Source: JAJYUU01 sp963822955
GTDB taxonomy: Bacteria; Actinomycetota; Actinomycetes; Streptosporangiales; Streptosporangiaceae
Assembly: GCA_963822955.1 (NCBI GenBank)
Contig: CAWGJS010000002.1
Location: 1,054,001 to 1,118,000 of the forward strand
Length of the DNA stretch: 64,000 bases
Reading direction: 5' to 3'
Positions 43,561-52,845 of this stretch are shown piece after piece; position 1 is the first letter of the stretch, and each line of letters opens with the position of its first letter. Under the pieces are notes generated by a model. The model saw only the letters and a list, made by a program, of their open reading frames with translations, did not search any database and was not told the origin of the DNA. Position numbers and translations under genes: made by a program.

Positions 43561-43616
43561 CGATCTAGGCGGCCAACCCTCGCCTCAGCGGACCTCTCGC
43601 CGGATGCCTGTGCGGC

Positions 43617-44639
43617 CTATGCGGGCACGACGTAGGGGAAGCTACGGGCTCGCAGGCGTTCCGCCACCGACGGTGCCAGACCCGAGGCCACACCTGTGTT
43701 CAGGACCAGGCAGAACATCACCTCGGGTGCGTTATCCGCCAGCGTGCGGCCGTTGCGTACCGCGAACCCGAAAGTCGCCGGTGTTCCTGTGACATACCGC
43801 AAGAGGTCCGGGAACAGCACCTGGGCGACGGTCTGCCCGTAGCCTTGCGGGTCGCCTGCCGTTCCGTTGGCCGACACGACGGCGCCGACGAGATCAGCGA
43901 TGTTCTTGCCTTCGGCGTTGAGGTCAGCGGACGGGTGCCGGTCGTTGGCCGGGTTGGAGAAGTCTGTGTCGTCGGGCCAGAAGATCGGCCACATCATCGG
44001 GTGGCCGGCCCGGTTGATCTGCTGCCAGCCGCCGGCGTCGGTGGCGAGCTTGGTGGCGCACCAGATCCCCGTGCGCTGGCCGGCGTGCAGCTGCGGATGC
44101 TGGTGGGAAATCTCGAGGACGATTGATTCGACAGTCGTGCCCGCGAAGCTGTTCCGCGCGCTCTCAGCGCGCCATGCTGACCAGTCCACCTTCGTGCCGT
44201 TCTTGACCGCCGCGTTGATGATTGCGAGCTCGTCGAGGTCGATGTAGAACGGGTCGGAGATGCGCCCGGCCCAGATCCGCGCGTCATCCTTGCTCGCCGG
44301 CTCACCCGTCCGGCCCTCTAGCACCACGGCTCCGGACGCGTCGTCGTCGCGCGCCCCGTCACCGGTAAGCGCGCGGAGCTGAAGTGCCTGGCGGCCTGTT
44401 GAGTCCCGTTCGCCGAACGACACCCTGAAGGTGAGAGTCTCGAAGTCCGCGCCGTCGAAGTGCACTTTGAACTCGTAGCGCGCCTCCGGATGGAAGCCTG
44501 GCTGGATGTCGGGTCCGGTGATCGTGGAGTTGACGTCCATCACGAACACAGTGCTGTGATCGCCCGGGAAGACGTACAGGTCATCGATATAGAGCTGGCC
44601 GTTCTGGCGAGCGAGAGGCGTATCGAGGTGATGAGACAT
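43617..44639 (-). CDS. DUF4331 family protein
   Basis: This is 340 residues from ATG 44639 (GGGGGAGG about 9 nt upstream). 'MSHHLDTPLARQNGQLYIDDLYVF' is the DUF4331 opening, continuing 'TVFVMDVNSTITGPDIQPGFHPEARYEFKV', 'WAGRISDPFYIDL', 'SFAGTTVESIVLEI', 'QINRAGHPMMWPIFWPDD' and the ending 'RLRARSFPYVVPA'. No signal peptide is obvious. The family has no established reaction. A longer open frame to 45293 overlaps the glycosylase gene and is spurious. Confidence 0.9.
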   Translation of the reverse strand: MSHHLDTPLARQNGQLYIDDLYVFPGDHSTVFVMDVNSTITGPDIQPGFHPEARYEFKVHFDGADFETLTFRVSFGERDSTGRQALQLRALTGDGARDDDASGAVVLEGRTGEPASKDDARIWAGRISDPFYIDLDELAIINAAVKNGTKVDWSAWRAESARNSFAGTTVESIVLEISHQHPQLHAGQRTGIWCATKLATDAGGWQQINRAGHPMMWPIFWPDDTDFSNPANDRHPSADLNAEGKNIADLVGAVVSANGTAGDPQGYGQTVAQVLFPDLLRYVTGTPATFGFAVRNGRTLADNAPEVMFCLVLNTGVASGLAPSVAERLRARSFPYVVPA

Positions 44640-44930
44640 GGTGCGGATCCTCCCCCAGGAAAGCGATCTCGATGTGCACTGGCAGTTGCCTTGGACAGCT
44701 ATCAGCAGCGATGTCAGGATGATGACGTCAACGGCATCCTTGTCCGCTCCGTTCGGGTTATCCCTCGCCTGACCTGGCACAGAGATCCCGCGATGATGAC
44801 TGCCGCACCAAGGCGCTCTCTCCATACTCGCCGAGGTAACGGACGACGTTCGGCGCAGGGGTATGGCGCTCGGCGCCGAGGAACGGCCGCCTATACGCCA
44901 TCTGACGCTTCGCTGGTTATCGTCTAGGCC

Positions 44931-45713
44931 ATGCCGGAGGGCGATGTTGTCTGGCGGACGGCCAGGGATCTGCACGACGCGCTGGCCGGGCGCGAGCTGA
45001 ACCGCAGTGACTTCCGGGTGCCGCGGTTCGCCACGGCTGACCTGACCGGACGGACTGTCGTCGCGACCGTGTCGCGTGGCAAGCACCTCCTCACCAGGGT
45101 CGAAGGCGATATCACGGTCCACACTCATCTGAAGATGGAAGGGTCGTGGCGGATCAGTCCTGCAGCCAATTACCCGTTGCGGGACCACAAGATCCGGCTG
45201 GTCCTGGCTAACTCGCAGTGGCAGGCGGTGGGCTACCTGCTCGGGGTCGTGGAAGTGGTCCGGACCAGCAAGGAAGGCCGGGTTGTCGGCCACCTCGGCC
45301 CAGATCTGCTCGGGCCAGACTGGGATGCAGACGAGGCTGTTCGCAGGCTCACCGCCGAGCCGGAGCGCACCATCGGCGAGGCGCTACTTGATCAGCGGAA
45401 CCTGGCCGGGATCGGCACCATCTACCGGGCTGAGACTCTGTTCCTGCGCGGCGTCAATCCGTGGTGCCGGGTGGGCGACGTCGCCGAGCTGCCTGGACTT
45501 GTTGACCTGGCCAGGCGGCTGCTCTACGCCAACAGGGCGCGCGGTCCGACAGTAACGACCGGCAACACCGCCCGCGGTGCCCACCTGTGGGTCTACGGCC
45601 GGGCGGGCCAGCCGTGCCGGCGCTGCCGGGAGACCATCATGCGCGGCGAACTGGGTCCGCCACTCGAGGAGCGGATCGCCGTCTGGTGCCCGCGCTGTCA
45701 GCCGCTGCACTGA
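44931..45713 (+). CDS. DNA glycosylase/AP lyase, Nei2-type (endonuclease VIII family)
   Basis: This is a 260-residue Fpg/Nei-family enzyme that removes oxidised bases. After Met removal, Pro is the nucleophile and Glu the acid in MPEGD, which, with 'VSRGKHLLTRVEGDITVHTHLKMEGSWRI', fits actinobacterial Nei2. The helix-two-turn-helix part reads 'RTIGEALLDQRNLAGIGTIYRAETLFLRGVNPW'. The zinc finger is 'CRRCRETIMRGELGPPLEERIAVWCPRC', four Cys as expected. A long hairpin follows the stop. Confidence 0.92.
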   Translation: MPEGDVVWRTARDLHDALAGRELNRSDFRVPRFATADLTGRTVVATVSRGKHLLTRVEGDITVHTHLKMEGSWRISPAANYPLRDHKIRLVLANSQWQAVGYLLGVVEVVRTSKEGRVVGHLGPDLLGPDWDADEAVRRLTAEPERTIGEALLDQRNLAGIGTIYRAETLFLRGVNPWCRVGDVAELPGLVDLARRLLYANRARGPTVTTGNTARGAHLWVYGRAGQPCRRCRETIMRGELGPPLEERIAVWCPRCQPLH

Positions 45714-45718
45714 CGGTT

Positions 45719-45765
45719 GGAACGCCGGGGAGTCACGCCCATCCGGGCGAGCTCCCCAGCGTTCC
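45719..45765. terminator. Long inverted repeat between convergent genes (bidirectional terminator)
   Basis: GGAACGC-CGGGGAG on the left pairs with CTCCCC-AGCGTTCC on the right (about 13 bp with one bulge). It lies 6 nt after the glycosylase stop and 70 nt from the end of the convergent ABC permease gene. Confidence 0.65.
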
Positions 45766-45767
45766 AG

Positions 45768-45798
45768 GCAGTGGCCAGGGCCCTCGCGCGGCCACTGC
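45768..45798. terminator. Second hairpin between convergent genes
   Basis: GCAGTGGCC (45768-45776) and GGCCACTGC (45790-45798) are perfect 9-bp arms around a 13-nt loop, immediately next to the first hairpin. Tandem hairpins may stop both converging transcripts. Confidence 0.6.
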
Positions 45799-45834
45799 AG
45801 CTGAACGATCGCCGGACCCAGCGATGTGACGGAC

Positions 45835-46668
45835 TTAGGCGTCCCGCTTGCGGAACAGCACGACCCCCGCGATGAGCACGATGGCCGCGTACCCGCAGAA
45901 CACCGCGAACCCCGCCCACGGTGCGAACATCGCCGGCTGACCTGGGCTGGGAACAGTGCTCCAGATCTGGGTCCCGGCCATTGCCGGAATCCACCTGTCG
46001 ACGTGGTCCTGCCAGCCGGAGGGCAGCAAGTTCACCAGGATGGTCACCACGAACAGCAGCCCGACCACCGTGGTGATCGCGCCCGCGGTGTGCCGCAGCA
46101 GCAGGCCGAATCCGAAGGCCAGCATGCCGCACGCTGTCAGGAACAGCGCACCGCCGATAACTGCTCGCAGCACGTGCGGATCGCTCAAGGACACGCTGAT
46201 GTGATCCGACGACATGATCGCCTGCCCTAGGAAGAACGAGGCGAAGCAGATGATCAGCCCGGTGACGAACGTGACGATCGCGAAGACGACCGCTTTCGCG
46301 GTGATCATCAGCCCGCGCCGCGGCATCGTGGTCAGCGTCGTCCGGATCATGCCAGTTGAGTACTCGGACGAGATGACGAGCACACCGAGGACGCCGATGA
46401 CGAGCTGGCTGATGTAGAGGCCGCCCAGGCTGCGCTGAGTCGCGTCAAAGAACGGGCCGTGCGGACTGCGACTCGCGCCATAGCTTGCCAGCGCGCCGAA
46501 CCCGACGGTGACGATCACCAGCACCAGGAGCGTCCAGTAGGTGGAGCGGACCGAGCGGATCTTGGTGAGCTCCGAGCGCAGCACGGCAGCGAACGTGGGC
46601 ATCCCGGCATGAGCCGAGGCCGGCTGCCCGGTCGTGGCCATTGGTGCCCGAGTAGAAGTCGTCGCCAT
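45835..46668 (-). CDS. ABC-2 type transporter permease
   Basis: This is a 277-residue permease. After a polar N-terminus ('FAAVLRSELTKIRSVRSTYWTLL', the usual ABC-2 opening) there are six hydrophobic segments, e.g. 'LLVLVIVTVGFGALASYG', 'GLYISQLVIGVLGVLVIS', 'MLAFGFGLLLRHTAGAITTVVGLLFVV' and 'WAGFAVFCGYAAIVLIAGVVLF'. 'SSEYSTGMIRTTLTTMPRRG' is the conserved cytoplasmic loop of this family. The ATG is one base after the ATPase stop, so both form one exporter. The substrate is unknown. Confidence 0.93.
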   Translation of the reverse strand: MATTSTRAPMATTGQPASAHAGMPTFAAVLRSELTKIRSVRSTYWTLLVLVIVTVGFGALASYGASRSPHGPFFDATQRSLGGLYISQLVIGVLGVLVISSEYSTGMIRTTLTTMPRRGLMITAKAVVFAIVTFVTGLIICFASFFLGQAIMSSDHISVSLSDPHVLRAVIGGALFLTACGMLAFGFGLLLRHTAGAITTVVGLLFVVTILVNLLPSGWQDHVDRWIPAMAGTQIWSTVPSPGQPAMFAPWAGFAVFCGYAAIVLIAGVVLFRKRDA

Positions 46669-46669
46669 G

Positions 46670-47668
46670 TCAGGCCACCTCTCCGCTCAGCACGCGCTCG
46701 CCAGCGGCGTGCTCGCTTGCGCTAATCCCGCCGCCGGGCAGCGCGCCGCCGCCCGCACCGCCGGGCACCCCGGCCCGGAACTCCACGCTCGACGCGGTCA
46801 GTTCCATGAACGCCTGCTCTAGCGACCCATGCACCGGGGCGAGTTCATGCAGCCGTACGGAGTTCTCGTATGCCAGGTCCCCGACCTCGCCGGTGTCCAG
46901 CCCAGACACCATGATCGCCCCGTCGCCGTTCTCCCGCACGGTGCCGCCAGCAGCGGCAACCAGCTTGGCCAGCTGATCCTGCTGCGGAGTCCGCACCCGG
47001 ACCGTCAGCTGCGAGTTGGCCGCGATGAATTCCTCGACCGTGCAGTCGGCGATGAGCTTCCCCCGGCCGATCACTAGCAGGTGGTCGGCGGTGTTCTCCA
47101 TCTCCGACATGAGGTGGCTCGAGACGAAGACCGTCCGGCCCTCAGCGGCCAGCGCCTTCATGAGGTTGCGGATCCACAGGATGCCTTCGGGGTCCAGGCC
47201 GTTGACCGGCTCGTCGAACATCAGGATCTCCGGATCGCCGAGCAGGGCAGCGGCAATCCCGAGCCGCTGCCCCATGCCGAGCGAGAAGCCCCGCGTCCGC
47301 TTGCGCGCCACCTCGGTGAGGCCGACCAGGCCCAGCACCTCGTCGACGCGGCTCTTGGGCAGGTTGTTGGACTGAGCCAGGCACAGCAGGTGGTTGTAAG
47401 CGCTCCGGCCCCCGTGCAGAGCCTTCGCGTCCAGCAGCGCGCCTACCTGGCGCATTGGCTGGGCCACCTCAGTAAATGGCTGCCCATCGATCGTGACCAT
47501 GCCAGAACTTGGCCGGTCAAGGCCCAGAATGAGACGCATCGTTGTCGTCTTCCCGGCGCCGTTCGGGCCCAGGAATCCGGTGATCTTGCCCGGCGCCACG
47601 CTGAACGACAGGTCGTCAACGGCGAGTGTGCCCCCGTACCGCTTGGTGAGGCCCCGTGCCTCAATCAT
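46670..47668 (-). CDS. ABC transporter ATP-binding protein
   Basis: This is a 332-residue ATPase. Walker A in 'FLGPNGAGKTTTMRLILGL' (about 35), signature-like 'TRGFSLGMGQRLGIAAALLGDP' (S-L-G-M-G-Q), Walker B 'ILMFDEPVNGLDPEGI' with the catalytic Glu, and the H-loop 'VFVSSHLMSEMENTADHLLVIGRGKLI'. A C-terminal domain of about 110 residues follows. It is the partner of the ABC-2 permease encoded directly downstream; the exported compound is not evident. Confidence 0.94.
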   Translation of the reverse strand: MIEARGLTKRYGGTLAVDDLSFSVAPGKITGFLGPNGAGKTTTMRLILGLDRPSSGMVTIDGQPFTEVAQPMRQVGALLDAKALHGGRSAYNHLLCLAQSNNLPKSRVDEVLGLVGLTEVARKRTRGFSLGMGQRLGIAAALLGDPEILMFDEPVNGLDPEGILWIRNLMKALAAEGRTVFVSSHLMSEMENTADHLLVIGRGKLIADCTVEEFIAANSQLTVRVRTPQQDQLAKLVAAAGGTVRENGDGAIMVSGLDTGEVGDLAYENSVRLHELAPVHGSLEQAFMELTASSVEFRAGVPGGAGGGALPGGGISASEHAAGERVLSGEVA

Positions 47669-47798
47669 CAGACAGCCCCTTCCGGCCGACTAAGGTCCGG
47701 AGCAGCGGCGCTCCGGACCGGCGCGTGCCAGTCTGGCAGGAGACGCGATAGTTCGCGTCGGCCGCTGGGCTGATCGTCACTCAGCCTTCAGGGTGATA

Positions 47799-48959
47799 TC
47801 AGCTGGCCGGCCCGATGGCCGCGAGGGCGGTCTCGGCAGCCTGGCGCTGCTCCTGCGGGCTACCAGCGGGCGCTCCGGCTGACCAAGCCGCAGCACACAG
47901 CGCCCGCAGCCCGTCGATCCACGGGCCCGAGCCCGAGATCGTCAGCCAGCCACCCGTTCCCGCAACCGCGGCCGTCCAGCCGCCGCAGCTGAAGCGGCCA
48001 CCGTCGCTCGCAACGTCAGGGTGACTGGCATTCAGTCCCGCCAGGTCTTCCGCCACATAGGACGGGCGGTGCAGCGGACCGGCCAGCATCAGCTCGGCGG
48101 GCCTGGTGACGCCGGTCAGCACCAGCAGGCTGTCCGTGCCCGCGCGGACCGCGCCCTCGATGTCGGTGTCCAGCCGGTCCCCCACGACCACCGGCCGCTT
48201 CGCGCCGACGCGCTGAACCGACTCTGCGTGCAACGGCGGCTCCGGCTTCCCGGCCACCACCGGCTCGCGCCCGGTCGCGTACACCAGGACCTGGACCAGC
48301 GAGCCGTTGCCCGGCTGCTCGCCGCGCGGCGTCGGGAGCGTCGGGTCGGCGTTGGAAGCGACGTACAGAGCGCCTGCGTTAAGCGCCAGCGTCGCCTCAG
48401 CCAGCAGCCCGTAGTTGATGTCGGGCGAGTAACCCTGGACCACAGCCAATGGCCGGTCGGCCGCTGTCGTGACCGGCCGCAGCCCGCGTGCGCGCACGGC
48501 GAGCCGAAGACCCGTCCCGCCCACGACCAGGACCGGTGCGCCCGCAGGCAGCTGGCCAGCGAGCACGCGGGCGGCCGCCTGGGCCGATGTCACCACGTCA
48601 GCTGCGGTGGCTGGCACTCCCATCGCCGAGAGCTGGGCCGCGATGGCGTTCGGCGACCTGGAGGCGTTGTTGGTGACATAGGCAAGCTTCATGCCGCGCT
48701 TGGCGGCGGCAACCAGCGCGCGGGCTGCGCCCGGAATCGGGTGTCCGCCGAGGTAGACGACTCCGTCCAGGTCGAGCAGGGCCGCGTCGTAGTGCTCGCT
48801 CAGCGGCTGCGGGCAGCCTTTCAGGCCCGGATTCCCCGGAATGCCTCCCTGGCCCGAATTGCTTGAGTTGCCCGCGCCCAGGTCATCCGCCCCTGAGCTA
48901 TCCCCCAGGCCGGGATCCCGCAGGCCGACGGCATGCTCTGCGCCGGCGTTCCCGGTCAA
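47799..48959 (-). CDS. HAD-IIA family phosphatase (NagD-like, Rv1692-type)
   Basis: This is 386 residues. The start is TTG 48959, which overlaps the TPR gene stop as TTGA. HAD motifs: nucleophile Asp in 'AALLDLDGVVYLGGHPIPGA', 'LAYVTNNASRSP' and 'VVVGDRLDTDIEGAVRAGTDSLLVLTGV'. Motif II, 'YVTNNASRS', and the cap typical of class IIA are present. A Gly/Asn/Ser-rich segment of about 45 residues precedes the domain. M. tuberculosis Rv1692 of this type is a glycerol-3-phosphate phosphatase, so recycling of glycerol phosphates is a reasonable guess. Confidence 0.88.
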   Translation of the reverse strand: MTGNAGAEHAVGLRDPGLGDSSGADDLGAGNSSNSGQGGIPGNPGLKGCPQPLSEHYDAALLDLDGVVYLGGHPIPGAARALVAAAKRGMKLAYVTNNASRSPNAIAAQLSAMGVPATAADVVTSAQAAARVLAGQLPAGAPVLVVGGTGLRLAVRARGLRPVTTAADRPLAVVQGYSPDINYGLLAEATLALNAGALYVASNADPTLPTPRGEQPGNGSLVQVLVYATGREPVVAGKPEPPLHAESVQRVGAKRPVVVGDRLDTDIEGAVRAGTDSLLVLTGVTRPAELMLAGPLHRPSYVAEDLAGLNASHPDVASDGGRFSCGGWTAAVAGTGGWLTISGSGPWIDGLRALCAAAWSAGAPAGSPQEQRQAAETALAAIGPAS

Positions 48960-49438
48960 TCCCCAAAGCCTTTTCTCATCTCGTTCCTGGCCCGGATGGT
49001 GGCGCGCACGGTGCGGAGCGCGTCGGCGTAGTGCCGCTGGCCCGGGCACATGGCCGCTGCTAGCGCCAGGTGCTCGGCGGCGGCACCGGGGTCGCCGGTG
49101 CGGGCGAGCGCCAGGCCGAGCCCGAACTGGGCATAATCATCGCTCGGGCTGGCCTCCACGATCAGCCGGAAGTTTCCGGCTGCGGCCGCGTACTGCCCGG
49201 CGTCGAACTGTGCACGGGCTAGCGCCTCGAGTACGCTCCTGGACCGCGGCTCAGCAGCGGCGGCCCGCTCGAGCAGCTGCGCGGCCGCCGCCGGGCTGCC
49301 GCGGCCGAGCAGGTCGAGGCCGCGCTTATAGAGCTGATGAGTGTCTGCACCGTTAGCAGGGATCGAATCGGGGGCGTCTTGTGACGAAAGCCGATCGTCT
49401 GGGCGGGAATCATGACCGCCCGCCGGTCCTTCTGACAT
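48956..49438 (-). CDS. Tetratricopeptide-repeat protein
   Basis: This is 160 residues from ATG 49438 (AAGGA upstream); TTG 49447 is an alternative. Two or three TPR units are visible: 'LYKRGLDLLGRGSPAAAAQLLERAAAAEPRS', 'EALARAQFDAGQYAAAAGNFRLIVEASPSD' and 'AQFGLGLALARTGDPGAAAEHLALAAAMCP'. It is translationally coupled to the HAD phosphatase, and its start faces the divergent DUF1015 gene with almost no gap. A protein-binding role is likely; the partner is unknown. Confidence 0.87.
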   Translation of the reverse strand: MSEGPAGGHDSRPDDRLSSQDAPDSIPANGADTHQLYKRGLDLLGRGSPAAAAQLLERAAAAEPRSRSVLEALARAQFDAGQYAAAAGNFRLIVEASPSDDYAQFGLGLALARTGDPGAAAEHLALAAAMCPGQRHYADALRTVRATIRARNEMRKGFGD

Positions 49439-49440
49439 AT

Positions 49441-50808
49441 GTGCCAATCCTTCCGTCCAACGAGGCGCCGACTTCTGGACGCACGCCAGGCCTCGTGCTC
49501 GCGCCGTTCCGCGGCGTGCGCTACGCCGAGGACCGGGTGAGCGGTCTAGCAGAGGTCACCTCTCCACCGTACGACGTGATTGCGGTCGATAACGAGAACC
49601 AGCTAATGGCCGCGGACCCGCACAACGTGGTCAGACTGATCTTGCCCCGCCACCCGGCCGGCCAGCCCGGCAGCTCGTATGAAGACGCCGCGCGCGACCT
49701 GGAGCGCTGGCTGACGGAGGGGATCCTGGTCGCTGACCCGGCGCCCGCCCTGTACGTCTACGAGCAGGTCATGCCCGATTGTGGCCGGTCAGCCGCGAGC
49801 GGCTCGGCAGCACGCCGGCCGGGCACTATCCAGCGGGGCCTGATCGGCGCGCTGCAGCTCGAGCCCTACTCTGCCGGGATCGTGCGCCCGCATGAGGGCG
49901 TGGCGCCCGGGCCAGTCGCCGGCCGGCGCCAGCTGATGGACTCTACCCAGGCGAATCTCGAGCCGATCTTCCTGCTCTACCAGGGCGGGAACGGGGTAGC
50001 TACCAGGCTGGTCGATGCCGTCGCCGGCAGCCGCCCGCCGCTGGCCCAGGCCTGCACGCCCGACGGATTGCGGCACCGGCTCTGGGCGATTACCGACCAG
50101 GACGAACTGGACGCAATAGCTGCCGACCTTGCGCCCCGGACTGCGCTGATCGCTGACGGTCATCACCGCTATGCCGCCTACCTGCAGCTGCAGGACAGGC
50201 TGCGGCAGGCCGGAGGGGGCACGGGGCCATGGGATCGAGGGCTCGCCCTGCTCGTTGACTCAACTGCCTATCCGCCCCATCTCGGGGCGATTCACCGGGT
50301 CGTGACCGGGCTCGTGCCCGAGGTGGCGGCACGGCTGGCAGCCGCCGCGTTCTCGGTGCTCGAGCTGCCAGGCGGCACTGGCGACGTGGAGGGGGCGCTC
50401 AAGGCCCTGGACGCGGCCTGCGAGCGCGGCATCGCCTTCCTGCTGACCGGGAACGAGCGGGCCTACCTGCTCACCGATCCTGACCCGGGCCAGCTCCAGG
50501 TCGCGGTGCCGGATTATCCCGCCGACCTCTGGCAGCGGGTGCCCGGTGCGGTGCTGGAAGGCCTGCTGTTCGCCCGGATCTGGGCAATCGAGGACGACGT
50601 GCGCAGCGTTCGGGCCATCCACGACGCGGCTGAGGCCATCCGGGCTGCAGACGCTGAGCCCCGGGGAACGGCGATCATCTGCGGCCCGATGTCGGCCGAG
50701 CAGGTCTACCGGGTCGCCGAGCTCGGCCGGCGGGTCCCGCGGAAGTCGACCTCGTTCGGTCCGAAGCCGCGGACTGGCCTGGTCCTGCGGCTGTTCGCCG
50801 AGGGCTGA
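49441..50808 (+). CDS. DUF1015 family protein
   Basis: This is 455 residues from GTG 49441, though a start further in (49496) cannot be excluded since no good ribosome site is visible. Family text: 'LAPFRGVRYAEDRVSGLAEVTSPPYDVI', 'PHNVVRLILP', 'GALQLEPYSAGIVRPHEGV', 'NLEPIFLLYQG', 'LIADGHHRYAAYLQL' and 'GAIHRVVTGL'. The His/Asp cluster DGHHRY is invariant. The reaction of DUF1015 proteins is unknown. It is divergent from the TPR-HAD operon, the starts being nearly back to back. Confidence 0.88.
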   Translation: MPILPSNEAPTSGRTPGLVLAPFRGVRYAEDRVSGLAEVTSPPYDVIAVDNENQLMAADPHNVVRLILPRHPAGQPGSSYEDAARDLERWLTEGILVADPAPALYVYEQVMPDCGRSAASGSAARRPGTIQRGLIGALQLEPYSAGIVRPHEGVAPGPVAGRRQLMDSTQANLEPIFLLYQGGNGVATRLVDAVAGSRPPLAQACTPDGLRHRLWAITDQDELDAIAADLAPRTALIADGHHRYAAYLQLQDRLRQAGGGTGPWDRGLALLVDSTAYPPHLGAIHRVVTGLVPEVAARLAAAAFSVLELPGGTGDVEGALKALDAACERGIAFLLTGNERAYLLTDPDPGQLQVAVPDYPADLWQRVPGAVLEGLLFARIWAIEDDVRSVRAIHDAAEAIRAADAEPRGTAIICGPMSAEQVYRVAELGRRVPRKSTSFGPKPRTGLVLRLFAEG

Positions 50809-50830
50809 AGCAGGCTTACACCGCCTGGGC

Positions 50831-52696
50831 TCAGGGGGCGCTGCGGACGTAAAGCACGACGCTGTACTGGGAAATCGCCCGGCTGTACGCCAGCTTGAAT
50901 CCCAGCTTCTCGAGCGGCGGCAGGAACCTGGGGTGGACCCCGGGCTCAGGGTGCCGCAGGCGACGGACTAGCCACACCCTGGAGACTGTGGCCAGCCGTC
51001 TGCTAATCACCGCCGTCGGAGCGTTGAGTGCGACCGGCTCGGCCGCTGCGGTAGCGCTCTCGCCGAGGCTGATGTCACGCAGCCCACGGAAACCGGCTGG
51101 GTAAGCGACTTCGATCTTCCGCTCGTAGAAGCTGGCGAAGAGCACGGCATCACCGCGGTGCGCGTGATGACCCAGGAACCGGCTGACGGCGCGCAGATTC
51201 TCCCCGTGGCTCTGCGGCTCGCGCACCGCCGCCTGTGCGGGCAGCACCAGCACCACGATCACGACCAGCGCGAGCGTGCCCGCCACCCGGCCCAGGGCAG
51301 CCAGCGCCGACCCGGCGAGCAGCGCAGCGGCGGGTATGCAGAAGACGATATAGCGGAACAGGTAGAGGGGGTGGGCCACCGATACCGCCAGCAGCACGGC
51401 AGGCGGCAGGACCAGCCAGGGCACGCACAGCGCGACCAGCTGCTGGGGCCAGTCGGCGCGCAGCCGGGCCCTCCCGCGCCCAGCGCTGATGACAATCCCT
51501 GCCGCGATGATGATCAGCACCGCGGTGAATACCGTGCCCGCGCCGATCAGTCGCTCGACGCCGATGACGTCATGCAGATTCAGCGCCTTAATCCAGGCAA
51601 CCTGACCTCGCTCCTGCCAGCCGAAGTACAGCACCGGGCTGGATGCCACCAGGGCCGCGAGCACCGCGATCAGCCAGTTCCGTGCGAGCAGGCGGGTGGT
51701 AGCGTCTGCCGGTGATTCGCCCGCGCCAGCGGCATCTCGCCGGGCCCGTGCCGCCAGCATCAGGCCATGCGCGGGAATCAGCAGCAGTGCGAACAGGTTC
51801 AGCAGTCCCAGGATGGCCAGGCTGACGCCGTATCCGATCATCCAGCCGTTGACCCGGCCGGCCCGCGCGCCCGGGGAAGCCTCCGCCGCGCGCACGAGCA
51901 GGTAGCTCGCGATCGTGGCGACCGCCGTGACCAGCGCATACTCCCGCGCGTTCTGGCCGTACCAGGTGACCTGCGGGATCGCGGCGAAAACCAGCCCGGC
52001 AGCAAGCCCGGCGCGGCCGGACACCAGCCGTCTGCCGAGCAGGCCGATGCCGCCCGCGGCGACCGCCATCGCCACCACGGACGGGAGGCGGACTGCGACT
52101 TCGCCGGTGCCAGCCACCCGGATCACGAACCACATCAGCACGTAGTAGGCGCCATGGACCGCGTCGATATGGCCGAGCAGGCTAAACAGCTGGGGCAGGG
52201 TCCGGTGGGTGTCGGCCAGCGTGGAGGCCTCGTCCTGCCAGAACGACGGCCGGGTGATCTCGAACAGCGTGACCCCGAAGGTCACCACCGCCGGGATCAG
52301 CGCTACCCATGGCCCGTCGGCGAGAGCCCCCCACGGGCTGCTCGCAGCCCCCGCCTGGGCCGGGCCCGCTGCCAGGCTGCCGTCCTCCGCAGGTACCGCC
52401 GCCTGCAGGTCCTGTTTCAGGCACGCCGCGACCGCGGACGTGCCGTCCGCGCTGCCGTTGTCGATGACCAGCAGTGACATTGGCACGTCTGCGATTTGGC
52501 CGGGAGCCTCGTCGAGCACCGCGCCCATATCGGCCGAATCGTTAAGCTCCTCAGGCGCGGCGTCGGCCATGAGCCCCGTGTCCGGCGCCTCCCGCAGGCC
52601 ACGGTATATCTCGCCGGATGGGTGCTCTCCCATCGGCATCGGCGGTGTGTCTCCCCCGTCTAGTTGTAACGTCTGGCGGTCAACACTATCCGTCAT
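50831..52696 (-). CDS. GT39/ArnT-like membrane glycosyltransferase with GT2-like motif at the N-terminus
   Basis: This is 621 residues from ATG 52696 (GGAGG 5-6 nt upstream). A polar N-terminal part (1-128) contains 'MSLLVIDNGSADGTSAVAACLKQD' (about 73-96), which resembles the nucleotide-sugar loop of GT2 enzymes. The rest is a polytopic GT-C fold: 'FWQDEASTLADTHRTLPQLFSLLGHIDAVHGAYYVLMWFVIRVAG' carries the catalytic Asp-Glu (155-156), and 'EVAVRLPSVVAMAVAAGGIGLLGRRL' is the next conserved part. The enzyme probably transfers a sugar from a polyprenyl-phosphate donor to proteins or lipids outside the membrane. No full GT2 domain is present. Confidence 0.85.
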   Translation of the reverse strand: MTDSVDRQTLQLDGGDTPPMPMGEHPSGEIYRGLREAPDTGLMADAAPEELNDSADMGAVLDEAPGQIADVPMSLLVIDNGSADGTSAVAACLKQDLQAAVPAEDGSLAAGPAQAGAASSPWGALADGPWVALIPAVVTFGVTLFEITRPSFWQDEASTLADTHRTLPQLFSLLGHIDAVHGAYYVLMWFVIRVAGTGEVAVRLPSVVAMAVAAGGIGLLGRRLVSGRAGLAAGLVFAAIPQVTWYGQNAREYALVTAVATIASYLLVRAAEASPGARAGRVNGWMIGYGVSLAILGLLNLFALLLIPAHGLMLAARARRDAAGAGESPADATTRLLARNWLIAVLAALVASSPVLYFGWQERGQVAWIKALNLHDVIGVERLIGAGTVFTAVLIIIAAGIVISAGRGRARLRADWPQQLVALCVPWLVLPPAVLLAVSVAHPLYLFRYIVFCIPAAALLAGSALAALGRVAGTLALVVIVVLVLPAQAAVREPQSHGENLRAVSRFLGHHAHRGDAVLFASFYERKIEVAYPAGFRGLRDISLGESATAAAEPVALNAPTAVISRRLATVSRVWLVRRLRHPEPGVHPRFLPPLEKLGFKLAYSRAISQYSVVLYVRSAP

Positions 52697-52845
52697 CCGG
52701 TCCTCCGACCTCCCGAACTGGAAGGCGAACTCGGCCCAGGGGCCATGCGAAACTCGCTGAGCTTGCCGGCGCGCCGCCAGAGGATCTTTCCGCGATGGCG
52801 TCCACCTTGCCCTGACGGCGCGGCTGCTACCCGCTGCGCGCTGGG

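Noticed and set aside
44640..45293. N-terminal extension of the DUF4331 gene to 45293
   Set aside because: It overlaps the Nei2 glycosylase on the other strand; the family begins at MSHHLDTP with a strong ribosome site at 44639.
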